A program made the position numbers and the translations under genes. From Botryllus schlosseri (taxonomy: Eukaryota; Chordata; Ascidiacea; Stolidobranchia; Styelidae): a stretch of DNA of 21,396 bases. The first letter of the stretch is position 1. Each line of letters starts with the position of its first letter. The stretch is from positions 1 to 21,396 of the forward strand of contig ATSW01010231.1 of the NCBI GenBank assembly GCA_000444245.1, written 5' to 3'. The notes below the pieces were generated by a model. It was not told where the DNA came from and made no database searches. It saw only the letters and a list, made by a program, of their open reading frames with translations. This document shows positions 11,075 through 19,870 of the stretch, piece by piece.

Positions 11075-11310
11075 CCTGACGAGCGTCAGCCGAAAAGCTT
11101 CGGGAATAAATATGAATATTTTATTCAATATTTTATTCAAATGTGTTATGAAGTTCTGTACTCCTAAGCGTCTCTTCGTGTGATATACGTGGTCCTAATA
11201 ATTGGTGCCTTGTGTCCACGTTCGTATTCAAGTTCCGAGTAAATAAAGGACTTTCGCTCACAATCACTTGTCTGCATGTTAGGGTTTCGACTGAAGACAG
11301 ATATTTTACA
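11065..11310 (+). repeat. 5' LTR (132 bp of LTR, split by a 100-bp insertion)
   Basis: The LTR proper corresponds to 11179-11310, with its first ten bases TGTGATATAC also present at 11065-11074 because a Penelope-like fragment inserted there and duplicated its target. It starts TGTGATATACG and ends TTTTACA. It shares CTCACAATCACTTGTCTGCA and AGGGTTTCGACTGAAG with the 3' LTR. An AATAAA at 11242-11247 is a likely polyadenylation signal and is also present in the 3' LTR. Confidence 0.88.
11075..11174 (+). mobile_element. 100-bp terminal fragment of a Penelope-like element with hammerhead core
   Basis: The fragment lies between 14-bp duplications. It parallels the last 101 bp of the full element at 13768-16789: CTGACGAG versus CTGATGAG, CGAAAAGCTT in both, GAATAAAT in both, and GAAGTTCTGTAC in both near the end. 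The distance from the CTGA to the right end is 99 versus 101 bp. The parts between are diverged, so it comes from a related family rather than the same copy. It starts one base before the ribozyme core, so the 5' strand of stem I is missing and only the core and the 3' tail were inserted. It contains AATAAA at 11105-11110. Confidence 0.8.
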
Positions 11311-11330
11311 TTGCGCTGCGAGCATAGAAT
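11311..11330 (+). promoter_or_regulatory. Candidate primer-binding site of the Gypsy element
   Basis: The tRNA primer-binding site of an LTR element lies directly inside the 5' LTR; here the sequence begins TTGCGCTGCGAGC. I cannot assign a tRNA by eye, so this rests mainly on position. Confidence 0.35.
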
Positions 11331-11339
11331 GAACATACG

Positions 11340-12200
11340 ATGCCGCCGAAGATAGATTGGTCGCTGAAGAAAGTTCTTGTGAAGCAAGATTTCGATCTTT
11401 CTATTCACACTTCTTAACATGGAAACGGCAGTTCCAGAATTTTGTAAGAGAATCTGGAGTGACAGCTGTAGGCGTAGATTGGGTCGCTAAATGGGCTGCT
11501 TTTGAAGCTTGTGTCACCGAAGACACGTTCTTGAAGATAGAAGCGTTGCGATTGCAACTTCCGATCGACAATCAGGAAACTCTTGACGAGATATTGAAAG
11601 CTGTTAATAGTATCGCCGATGCCGCGGAGAACGTTTGGATCAGACGACATAAGTTTTAGGAATGCAAGCAACAAACTGGACAATCGTTCCAACAATACTA
11701 TGTGGAAATTCTAAGCTTGATCTCACCATGCAAATTTGACGATGGGATCTGCAACGCAGACAAGCAGAAGTTCTCGACATGTGGTTACTCTGAAAATTGG
11801 TGTTCCACACAAACAATCAAGAAGCGAAGAAGGAACTGTATGAAGAAACGAAGCAGACATTAGATCGCGCGAGGCGAATTTTCGAAGCATTCGAATCAGT
11901 TCAGAAAACCAAAGATGCTTTCGCTGGAATTTCGACTCAGCCCGGCATTAGCAAGATCGCTGCTCCACAAAATAAGACACTGCAGTCGACGTACAAGGTA
12001 AATAAGAGCAAACCATACCAATCATGTGGAAGAAAGCACAGCAAGCAAGAAACATGTCCCGTAGAGAACGTGGAATGTTATTTTTGCGAACGAATGGGTC
12101 ATTTCGCTGAACTTTGTGTCAAAAGGAAGCGAAAAGGTGGTAAATCCACGTGCTCGTCTGGTACAGTTGCAAAGAAAGCAGGTACCAGAACGTAGACGAT
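11340..12200 (+). pseudogene. gag region of the Gypsy element (fossil)
   Basis: This is the capsid/nucleocapsid region of the LTR element. The first part is a helical, tryptophan-containing stretch (FLTWKRQFQNFV, DWVAKWAAFEAC) like the Gypsy gag capsid domain. The second part, at about 12020-12120, has two cysteine/histidine clusters (CGRKHSKQETC, then CYFCERMGHFAELC) followed by a basic tail, that is a nucleocapsid zinc-knuckle region. Two knuckles of this kind are seen in Mag-like Gypsy elements. The region is no longer one open frame. Gag normally binds and packages the element RNA; here it is a relic. Confidence 0.8.
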
Positions 12201-12224
12201 TCAAGCCACAGAAGACACTGGACG

Positions 12225-12300
12225 TTTGAAGATCGTGATGACATTTACGATTGATACTGGTGCCGACTGGATCGCAGTCGGGGTTGAAGATATGAAAGTG
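12225..12300 (+). pseudogene. Protease region of the Gypsy element (fossil)
   Basis: The peptide TFIDTGADW contains the aspartic-protease active-site signature D-T/S-G-A, lying between the zinc knuckles and the reverse transcriptase as expected for a gag-pol polyprotein. Only the surroundings of the active site are clear. Confidence 0.72.
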
Positions 12301-12639
12301 TGAGTGAAACAATCCGCCCTACTCAATCCGACCGATGATTGTGCAAAACCAGAACAGCGTCAGAAACACCCATGGAGCCACTCGGTCATTTCTACGCACG
12401 CGTTACCATTGCATCGAGACAGGAATTAAGATGCCATTGTTATCGCTTGATGCGTCTGAAAACCTTGGTCTTGTAAAGTTCTCCGATGAAGTCAATCGAA
12501 ATAATCCGAAGCTACGACATGACCCCACAAACGAATCCGCTACCAACGATAGAAGTTGGGAGGATGAAGCTATTGCACGAATTCCAAGATGTGTTCGATT
12601 CAAAGCAACCTTTGAAAGGTGAGAAATTTAAAATTAGCC

Positions 12640-13380
12640 CGACTAACGACGCTGTACCATGTTGCGTAAGGACAGCGAGGAATGTTCCGCTAGCATTCAA
12701 AGGTCCTTTGCGAAATGAATTGGATTTGGTGCTGGAAGAACGTGTGCAATATCAGCAGTTACAGCACCGACCGAGTGGGTCAACCCGATCGTAGTGGAGC
12801 CGAAGAAGGACGCCAATGGAAAGTTCAGTGGAAAGGTGAGACTATGTGTTGATTTTCGCCACCTGAACAAATTTTGCCACAGAGAGATTTACTCATTTCC
12901 AAGTGCTTTGGAAATCGTTCAGCAGATATCAGGAAAGATCTTCAGTGTACTTGACGCATGGAAGGGATACCACCAGATACAACTGGATGAATCAAGTAAG
13001 AATCTGAAGAGTTTCATTACACCATTTGGGCGCTTCCCCTACGATAGAGCTCCGTATGGAATCAACTCGATTAGTGAGCACTTCAATCGAAGGATGACAG
13101 AGGAATTGAATGGCTTGCGTAATCACGTTAAGGTTGTTGTTGATGATAATCTCATATATTCGGGAGACGATCTCACATCGCATGTTTCGTTAGTGCGCGC
13201 TTTCCTGCAGAGATTCGTTTGAATAAAGAGAAGTGCAAACTTGCGCAAAGTGAAATTAACATTGCAGGGGTAGTATTGAATGGGGATGGCAACAGAATTC
13301 AAGACAAGATCTTGAAGGCCATTCGCGAATTTAAGACACCCGAATCATTAACTGACCTAAAATCATTTCNAGGTATGGCC
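12640..13380 (+). pseudogene. Reverse transcriptase region of the Gypsy element (fossil)
   Basis: Recognisable Gypsy RT motifs occur in order: KVRLCVDFRHLNK, FSVLDAWKGYHQIQLDE with the first catalytic aspartate, FITPFGRFPYDRAPYGI, and a VDD catalytic box in KVVVDDNLIYS. A connection segment with LKSF.GMANQ follows. The order and spacing match Ty3/Gypsy RT, which copies the element RNA into DNA inside the particle. The region is degraded and not a continuous frame. Confidence 0.88.
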
Positions 13381-13754
13381 AACCAATTAGCGCCGTTCAA
13401 CCGAGACTTGGCGACAGCGATGGAACCGCTGCGACCGTTGCTCAAAAAGAGTGATAAGTTTGAAATGAATGATTTGCACAAAGCTGCATTTCAGAAAGCC
13501 AAAGACATGCTGGTAAGCGAACAGGTANTTGCGTACTNCACGCCCGGTTCTCCTCTACATCTATATACGGATGCGAGCTTGAAAAATGGAATTGGCTTCC
13601 ATTCAAAACAGAAGCAGAAAGATGGCACGTGGAAGGTAATCCAGACAGGATCACNGTCATTGCAGGACGCNGAGACGCGTTATGCANCAATCGAATTGGA
13701 ACTTTTTGCTGTTGTGTACGCTACGAGAAAGTGTAAAACATTTTTGGCGGGCAC

Positions 13755-13767
13755 AGAATTTAAAGTA
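13755..13767. repeat. 13-bp target duplication of the Penelope-like element, left copy
   Basis: AGAATTTAAAGTA is repeated exactly at 16790-16802. Both copies sit in Gypsy RNase H sequence, so the 3-kb interval between them is an insertion. Confidence 0.92.
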
Positions 13768-14087
13768 ACGCGAAACAATAACTTCATATTGTTAATTTAT
13801 TCGCTAAAAGCTTTTCGACTAACTCTCATCAGTAGCGAACGTTAGTGATGGGGTGAATCAAATTCGAAATGTAAGAACTATTTTGTCTGTATGACGTAAT
13901 AATAACAAAAACAAACAACTAGTAGACGGGCTAGATACGGTAGTAACGGTACAAAACAAACGTTACGAGTACATATACGGTTATAAATAACCGAAAACAC
14001 AACACATAACATTAATGAAATATTCCAAGAGTGTAGAGGCGTTCCTTCTGGCGACAGAGAATCGGCTTTCGTAGCTTCATGATCGTA
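13766..14087 (-). repeat. Left inverted arm of the Penelope-like element (322 bp)
   Basis: This is the reverse complement of 16434-16755, with about five differences. It starts TAACGCGAAACAATAAC and ends CATGATCGTA. Read on the minus strand it carries the end of the endonuclease coding sequence (KLRKPILCRQKERLY), the 3' untranslated region and a hammerhead-like motif. Its first two bases overlap the target duplication. Confidence 0.95.
13800..13839 (-). ncRNA. Hammerhead ribozyme-like motif, left arm (minus strand)
   Basis: An identical mirror copy of the motif at 16682-16721, with the same core, stem I and AAGCTT stem III, read on the minus strand. A transcript of the opposite strand would be needed for it to fold. 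Confidence 0.72.
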
Positions 14088-14102
14088 TATCGTAGATCGT
14101 AG

Positions 14103-16444
14103 ATCGTAGCCTTTCTTAAGGCTTGTATAAAGAAAAGAGTTGTACCAAAGTTTCTGAAGACGAGGATAGAGAAATCGCGTGCTCGCATCAACTCCAGGAT
14201 TGAGAGTGCATTTTTACATGATGAGATCGAGAACAGCATAAAAGAGATGAGTACCGTAACGCAACGTTGTGCCAAGCTTAAGCAGCAGGCAGTGCAGTTT
14301 TTATCTTATTTTGACCTGATACGGTTTTGTCGTTATATGGCCAAAATTGATGCACGTAGAGAGGATGAGAAGGTACGGCAGAATGAGCGTAACATCAGCT
14401 TGCTTCTCAAGACACGATACGGTACCAAGGCAGTTGCTGGTAGTAAGGTTATTACCAACTTATCGGACTATGAGCTGAGTGGCACAGAAGAGTTGGTACT
14501 ATCTCTTGGTCTTGATTTTTCTGTGCCACCGACAGAAATCAAGCGTGAGGAAGTCTTTGCTGAATTTGAGGTATTACTTGGACAATTGTCACATCATCAC
14601 CAGAAATTTGATGATGAAAGCAGAGCAAAGGAACACAGTGAGAAAATTGTGGGCCTTAAAGCCAAACTAAGTAGCTTAGCGCATGGTTTTTGTGGAACTC
14701 CGATCGACAGAAGTGATTTCACGATGACGTCCGATTGCTACAGGAGCATCAGATCCCTGAAATCCAATAAGTCAATTCACATAACCAAACCTGATAAAGG
14801 TTCTGGTGTAGTCATTTTGAATAAGTGTGACTACATTTCTAAAATGGATTTAATTCTCGGCGACAAGTCTAAATTTGAAATCCTTGGCCCTGCGTGTGAC
14901 AATGACAACACCTCCAAGATAGAAGCTCGTATTCAGCGTCTACTATTGACCCTCAAGAAGGCGGGAAAAATCTCTTCTGCTGAATACGACGATATCAGAC
15001 CCACTGGCTCCATTCGACCACGTATGTATGGTCTTCCGAAGACCCATAAATCGAATGTACCCTTACGTCCGATACTATCGATGGTTGGATCAGCGTATCA
15101 CAAAGTCGCGAAGTGGATTGCGAGATATCTTGAGCCGGTGAGTTTGTTCTATGGTGGTAACTGCTTTCGTGACTCGTTCACATTTTCTGATACCATTCGT
15201 AATGTTGATCTCGATGAGTCCGAAATCTCTATGTGTTCGTTTGATATATCTAGTTTATTCACGAACGTGCCAGTTCAAGAGACTATAGAGATTTGTGCCA
15301 ATGAACTCTATGGTGGTGTCCTTCCATCTCCTCCATTCTCAAGGTCAAATTAATGCGATTGATCACTTGTGATGTCGAATTTAGTTTCAATAACACCATA
15401 TATACACAGATCGATGGTGTTGCAATGGGATCGCCGCTTGGTCCCATTCTGGCTAACATTTTTGTGGGGTATTACGAAAAACGGTTATTCGAAGATATTG
15501 ATCGACCATTAATGTATCAAAGATATGTTGATGACACCTTCACCATATTTGAAAATGAATCCCAGTGTGATTTGTTTCTGAGCAAATTGAATGGTCTTCA
15601 CCCATCACTGAAATTCACCATGGAAAAAGAGGTTAATAATTCATTAGCATTCCTTGATGTTGTAGTGGAAAAGACGGTTGCTAATTTTGTTACATCAGTT
15701 TACCGTAAGCCTACATTCAGTGGGCAATACATTTCGTGGGATTCTTTCTGTCCAGTAAAACGTAAAGTAAATTTGATAAGAACTCTGGTACACAGGGCTC
15801 TGATGATTTGTAGTAAAGTCAAACTTGATTCTGAATTGGAGAACATTCGGTCACTCTTTCAGTCAAATGGTTATCCTGATCATATCATTAAAATGACCAT
15901 AGATCGTAAACTCAAAGATTTCAGAAAAGTTAAACCGTTCGGACCTAGAAAATGTCCTGTTTATTTGCATCTTCCTTGGATTGGGAAAGTGTCCAACGAT
16001 TGGGAAAGTGTCCAACAGGTTTGAAAAACAAATTAAATCGTCAGTGAGCCATTGTTTTTCACAAGTAGAACCTCAGATAATCTTCACGACGAAATCTCTG
16101 ATGCCTGCAACCTGCAACCTGCGACAAATCAAAGCAATATAATATATGAATACACGTGCCGATGTGACAGTCGGTATGTAGGTCGCACGTCTCAGCGCTT
16201 ACAGCAAAGAATTCGCCAGCATGTCCCACGGCAAATTAGAATAAATAATGTTTCTCCAACTCCTTCATCGCAGTCTGTTGACACACTGCGTGATTATGAT
16301 CAAGTTACTGCTTGTAATTCGGCTATTGGACAGCATCTCTTATCCCATCCAGAATGTGGTGATCACTACAACGACAGTCAATTTTCTATACTTGCTCGTG
16401 GCCGTTCTCTTTTTCATTTAAAGGTCTGGAATCTACGATCATAA
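14103..16444 (+). pseudogene. Penelope-like RT/GIY-YIG endonuclease coding region
   Basis: The first clear ATG is at 14247, but the open frame continues upstream without a stop to 14103, with basic, helical residues typical of the family N-terminus (FLKTRIEKSRARI). The RT motifs follow in order: KPDKGSGVVIL (~14790), YGLPKTHK and PLRPILS (~15025-15080), the catalytic aspartate in SFDISSLFTNVP (~15240), GVAMGSPLGPILANIF (~15416), YVDD (15524-15535), and NSLAFLDVVV with VYRKPTFSG (~15640-15720). The endonuclease (~16138-16440) has IIYEYTC, RYVGRTSQRLQQRIRQH and GQHLLSHPEC, the GIY-YIG pattern of EN-bearing Penelope-like elements. The RT copies the element RNA and the endonuclease nicks the target. 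The total length of roughly 780 codons is normal for the family. The frame is interrupted about three times; the expected C-terminal peptide (KLRKPILCRQKERL) lies beyond 16444 in another frame, inside the right arm. Confidence 0.9.
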
Positions 16445-16755
16445 AGCTACGAAAGCCGATTCTCTGTCGCCAGAAGGAACGCCTCTACATTCTTGGAATA
16501 TTTCATTATTGTTATGTGTTGTGTTTTCGGTTATTTATAACCAAATATGTACTCGTAACGTTTGTTTTGTACCGTTACTACCGTATCTAGCCCGTCTACT
16601 AGTTGTTTGTTTTTGTTATTATTACGTCATACAGACAAAATAGTTCTTACATTTCGAATTTGATTCACCCCATCACTAACGTTCGCTACTGATGAGAGTT
16701 AGTCGAAAAGCTTTTAGCGAATAAATTAACAATATGAAGTTATTGTTTCGCGTTA
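16434..16755 (+). repeat. Right inverted arm of the Penelope-like element (322 bp)
   Basis: The partner of 13766-14087. It contains the end of the coding sequence, the 3' untranslated region with ATTATTACGTCATACAGAC, and the hammerhead-like motif at 16682-16721. Confidence 0.95.
16682..16721 (+). ncRNA. Hammerhead ribozyme-like motif, right arm
   Basis: Stem I: TTCGCTA (16682-16688) pairs perfectly with TAGCGAA (16715-16721). The core is CTGATGA (16689-16695), then a weak stem II closed by G16696-C16704, then GAAA (16705-16708). Stem III is the self-complementary AAGCTT (16708-16713) with no room for a proper loop, followed by T16714 as the expected cleavage position. Very short, palindromic stem III regions that work as dimers have been described for hammerheads in Penelope-like terminal repeats. 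AATAAA at 16720-16725 overlaps the end of stem I. The fold was derived by eye; activity is not shown. Confidence 0.78.
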
Positions 16756-16789
16756 TTCTGAAGTTCTGTACCACAAATCACTTGTTCAA

Positions 16790-16802
16790 AGAATTTAAAG
16801 TA
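16790..16802. repeat. 13-bp target duplication of the Penelope-like element, right copy
   Basis: AGAATTTAAAGTA, exact partner of 13755-13767; Gypsy RNase H sequence resumes here. Confidence 0.92.
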
Positions 16803-17289
16803 TTCACTGACCACAGACCTCTTGTTGCCATATGCAATAGGAAGCGACTCGATGAAGTCGAGAATGTAAGAATTCTCAGATCGCTGATTATCAATCAATC
16901 AATCAGTGTCACACCAGTGAAAATCCGGTACGGACCAGGATGACGACGAGGGGCCGCAAGGCCTTAGTACACAGTCGCCACGCCAGATCGCTGATTAAAT
17001 TGATGGATTTCAATTTCACAGTTGAATATATACCAGGAGCCCATAACAAAGCTGCTGACGCGTCTTCGAGGAACCCAGTAGACGCTCCTGAAGAAGAAGA
17101 CGAACATATTAATGACTTCGGCAAATTTTATGCGAGTACGATTCGCCACGCAAACGCTGAGGAAGTAGATTATTCTCTCAGGTTGGAAGATGTTCGCCGG
17201 TCAGCAAACGAAGATTTAGAATATCAGTTGCTGAACAATCAGGTAACAAACCGGATTCCAGAAAAGAAACAGAAACTGAACGAAATTAT

Positions 17290-18495
17290 TGGCCCATACT
17301 GGAATGTACGGCAAGGTTAGTGACGATGGCTTTGTGATGAGAGGAGTCAGATTAGTGATTCCCAAAGCGATGAGAAAAGGCATCCTGAATGACCTTCACG
17401 CGGGCCACAGAGGCATTGAAAGTTCAAAAGCCCGAGCACAGCTCATCGTGTATTGGCCAAACATGAATAATGAAATTGAGATGTCATGTTAAGACATGTG
17501 AATTATGCATCAAAGATCGTCCAAGCCACCCTAAAGAGCCAATTAAGCATCTCCCAATACCAAATTACGCATTCGAATTTATCTCTGCTGAATGGTTCGA
17601 TCTGAATAATGCGAAGTTCCTGGTAATTTGNNGATTGGTACTCTGGCCTTTTTGAAGTTAAAGGCCCTGTTATGAACCCAGATGCCACCACAGTGATTAG
17701 ATACTTACGAGAGTGGTTCATTAATGGTGCGGTTTGTGATTACTTTGGGAGTGATGGCGGTCCTCCATTTGGATCGAAAGAGTTGAACAATTTTTTTCAA
17801 AGGTGGAAAGTGAAATGGTCCCCTTCGTCACCATGGTGTCCGCAAGGTAACTCCATAGCAGAGTCCGCTGTGAAATGGGCGAAAAACTTGCTACGTAAGT
17901 GTTGGAGACCGAATGCAAAATTCCCATTTAAGGCAACTGATGAATGGACCAAAGGTGTACTACAATGGAAAAATACACCCCACAAAAGCACAGGATTGTC
18001 CCCCGCAATGATGCTGTATGGTCACTCTGTAGAGGATGCAATACCTTGTCACAAACGATCACTCATGCGAAGTTGGCACGACGAGAAACTTCGTGTTGAC
18101 AGGGAAGCTGCCAAGAGAAAGCATATGTCTGCTAGATACTATAACCAGAGAGTTAAGTATTTACCTAAAATGCATGTTGGTGACTATGTCTCTATTCAGA
18201 ATGCGATCACAAGAAAATGGGACAGAAGCGGATGGATCTTGGAATGTTTCTATGACGAAAGAAGATACCTCATCCGACTCGATTCCGGCATGCTTATAAA
18301 AAGAAACCGGAGACACCTGCGGGAACCTGTAACTGATGTAGAACTGAAGCTGGATCCGTTTGTAGAAAAGACTATACCCGAGAAGACATCGACGTCGCCA
18401 CAACTGTCGTGCTTCGATGATGTAGCACCCTTCGTGGTTGCTGATGAAGCAACCAGTACGCCTATCCCCACTACACCAAAACCCATACCGCGATG
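17290..18495 (+). pseudogene. Integrase region of the Gypsy element (fossil)
   Basis: The order of integrase parts is visible. A zinc-binding HHCC region has HAGHRGIESSKARAQ and later CELC. A catalytic core follows: the first aspartate in AEWFDLN, the second in SDGGPPFGS and the glutamate in QGNSIAESAVKWAK. The C-terminal region GDYVSIQNAITRKW...RYLIRLDSG...RNRRHLREP resembles the GPY/F-type module. Integrase inserts the cDNA, making the 5-bp duplication seen here. A proline/threonine-rich tail ends just before the polypurine tract. The region is broken. Confidence 0.88.
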
Positions 18496-18554
18496 ATCGG
18501 AGCGTATCCGAAGAAAACCTAAATACCTGGAGGACTACGTAACTTAAGCATCTT

Positions 18555-18566
18555 GGGTGAAAAGGA
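18555..18566 (+). promoter_or_regulatory. Polypurine tract of the Gypsy element
   Basis: GGGTGAAAAGGA lies directly before the TGTGATAAACG start of the 3' LTR. This is the usual position of the plus-strand primer in LTR elements, and it sets the LTR boundary. Confidence 0.7.
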
Positions 18567-18704
18567 TGTGATAAACGTAGTCCTAACAATTGTGTCTTGT
18601 GTTCTCGTTCGTATTTAGGTTCACGTCATCCGAGTAATAAAGGACTTTGGCTCACAATCACTTGTCTGCATGCTAGGGTTTCGACTGAAGTCACATATAT
18701 TACA
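18567..18704 (+). repeat. 3' LTR (138 bp)
   Basis: Starts TGTGATAAACG and ends ATATTACA. It aligns with 11179-11310 at about 90% identity, with one 8-base and two 1-base gaps. AATAAA at 18636-18641 matches the signal in the 5' LTR. Confidence 0.9.
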
Positions 18705-18709
18705 GTTCG
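18705..18709. repeat. 5-bp target site duplication of the Gypsy element, right copy
   Basis: GTTCG, partner of 11060-11064; the satellite continues as AATAACATCACAG. Confidence 0.85.
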
Positions 18710-19619
18710 AATAACATCACAGCCCAACAATAGCCTACATATATATTGCCGAACCTAGCGTTCGAATTACATCACGCTCCTGAATTGAACAGAAAAAGAC
18801 CAGACCCGAAGTTCGAATCACATCACAGTCCGACAATAGCCCACATATTGCCAGACCTAATGTTTACACAACTTCCCAGTCCTAAATTATCCAGAAAAAT
18901 GCAAGACCTGATATACGAATTTCGTCACAATCGAACAATAGCCCACATATTGTCAGATCTGATGTTCAAATCACATCACAGTCTTAAATTGGCCTGAAAT
19001 AAACCAGACCTGATGTTCCAATCACATCGCTGTCCGACAATAGCCCACACATTGCCAGAAGTGATGTGCAAGCACCGTTCCAGTCCTAAATTAGGAAGAA
19101 ATACAGAAGATTTGACGTTGGAATCACATCGCAATTGGGCAATATAGCCCACATATTGCCAGACCTGATGTTCAAATCACATCAAATTCCTAATTCATTT
19201 CTAAATAAACCCCAACCCGATGTTCAAATAACATACCTGTTTTAAATTGGCTAGAAATATACCAGACCTGATGTTCCAATCACATCGCTGTCCAACAATA
19301 GCCCACACATTATCAGAAATGATGTTCAAATCATGCCCAGTCCCAAATTACCAAGAAATACCTAAGATCTGACGTTCAAATTACATCACAGTCCAGCAGT
19401 AGCCCGCACATTGCCAAAACTGATGTTTAAATCACATCAGAGTCGTAGATTGGCCAGAAATAAACCCGACTAGATGTCCTAATTACATCATAGTCAAACA
19501 GTTCCCCACACATCGCCAGAGAAGATATTGAAATCATATCGCAGTCCTCAATTAGATAGAAATACACACGACCTGATGTTCGAATCACATCGCAGGCGGG
19601 AAATGGCACATAATATTGC

Positions 19620-19870
19620 CAGATCAGACATTCAAAACATATCACCGTCCTACATTAGATAGAAAGACATGCGACCGATGTTCGAATAAAAGCACATCGC
19701 AGTCTGACAATAAACCAACACATAGCCACATAACCAGGCCTGACGTTCAAATCACATCAGCGTCCCACAGCAACCCGGCATCACACCCACACTACCCGAC
19801 CCGATGTTCGAATCACACCCCAGTTGGACAATTTTCCAAATTATTGCAAGACTAGATGTTCAAATCACAT
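19620..19870. repeat. Higher-order satellite segment, copy 3
   Basis: CAGATCAGACATTCAAAACA, CCTACATTAGATAGAAAGAC, GATGTTCGAATAAAAGCACA, the C/A-rich block and AGACTAGATGTTC occur in the same order as at 8098 and 10248. After removing the Gypsy insertion the spacings are about 2.15 and 1.73 kb. Confidence 0.85.

Larger units (their letters stand above)
13768..16789 (+). mobile_element. Penelope-like retroelement, nearly full length (~3.0 kb)
   Basis: The element is defined by the 13-bp target duplication, 322-bp inverted arms and a Penelope-type reverse transcriptase followed by a GIY-YIG endonuclease. The left arm is a reversed copy of the right end, an arrangement known for Penelope-like elements, which carry terminal repeats in direct or inverted orientation. 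A further 34 bp (16756-16789) follow the right arm and end beside the target duplication. The arms are 98.4% identical, much closer than the Gypsy LTRs, in line with a later insertion. The reading frame is interrupted about three times, so the copy is probably inactive, although its layout is whole. Confidence 0.92.
13540..17080 (+). pseudogene. RNase H region of the Gypsy element, split by a Penelope-like element (fossil)
   Basis: The left part has LHLYTDASLKNGIGF, with the first RNase H aspartate, and ELELFAVVYATRKCKTFL. The right part, beyond the insertion, has FTDHRPLVAICN and EYIPGAHNKAADASSR, the usual end of the Gypsy RNase H domain. Between them lies a 3-kb Penelope-like element with 13-bp target duplications. 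RNase H removes the RNA strand during reverse transcription. Several ambiguous bases lie in the left part. Confidence 0.85.
11065..18704 (+). mobile_element. Old Ty3/Gypsy LTR retrotransposon, broken, carrying two nested insertions
   Basis: The element has TG...CA LTRs, a 5-bp target duplication, and the order gag, protease, reverse transcriptase, RNase H, integrase, which defines Ty3/Gypsy (Metaviridae). RNase H before integrase excludes Copia. Without the two nested insertions it is about 4.5 kb, a compact size. Short LTRs, a two-knuckle gag and the pol motifs fit best with the Mag-like group, but that placement is from memory of motifs. No envelope gene is seen. The coding region is broken in roughly eight or more places, besides the Penelope-like insertion in RNase H. 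The LTRs are about 90% identical (13 differences in 130 aligned bases plus three gaps), so the insertion is old; at 1e-9 to 1e-8 changes per site per year it would be of the order of 5 to 50 million years, with the rate unknown. Confidence 0.92.

Noticed and set aside
11065-11310. Reading 11065-11310 as one intact 246-bp LTR
   Set aside because: The 3' LTR is only 138 bp and starts after a polypurine tract. The extra 114 bp are a Penelope-like fragment plus its 14-bp target duplication.
14012-14275. Minus-strand open frame containing KLRKPILCRQKERLY
   Set aside because: It is the inverted copy of the Penelope-like C-terminal coding sequence in the left arm, not a separate gene.
18161-18589. 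142-codon minus-strand open frame opposite the integrase region
   Set aside because: It is antisense to recognisable integrase sequence, lacks any motif and crosses into the 3' LTR.
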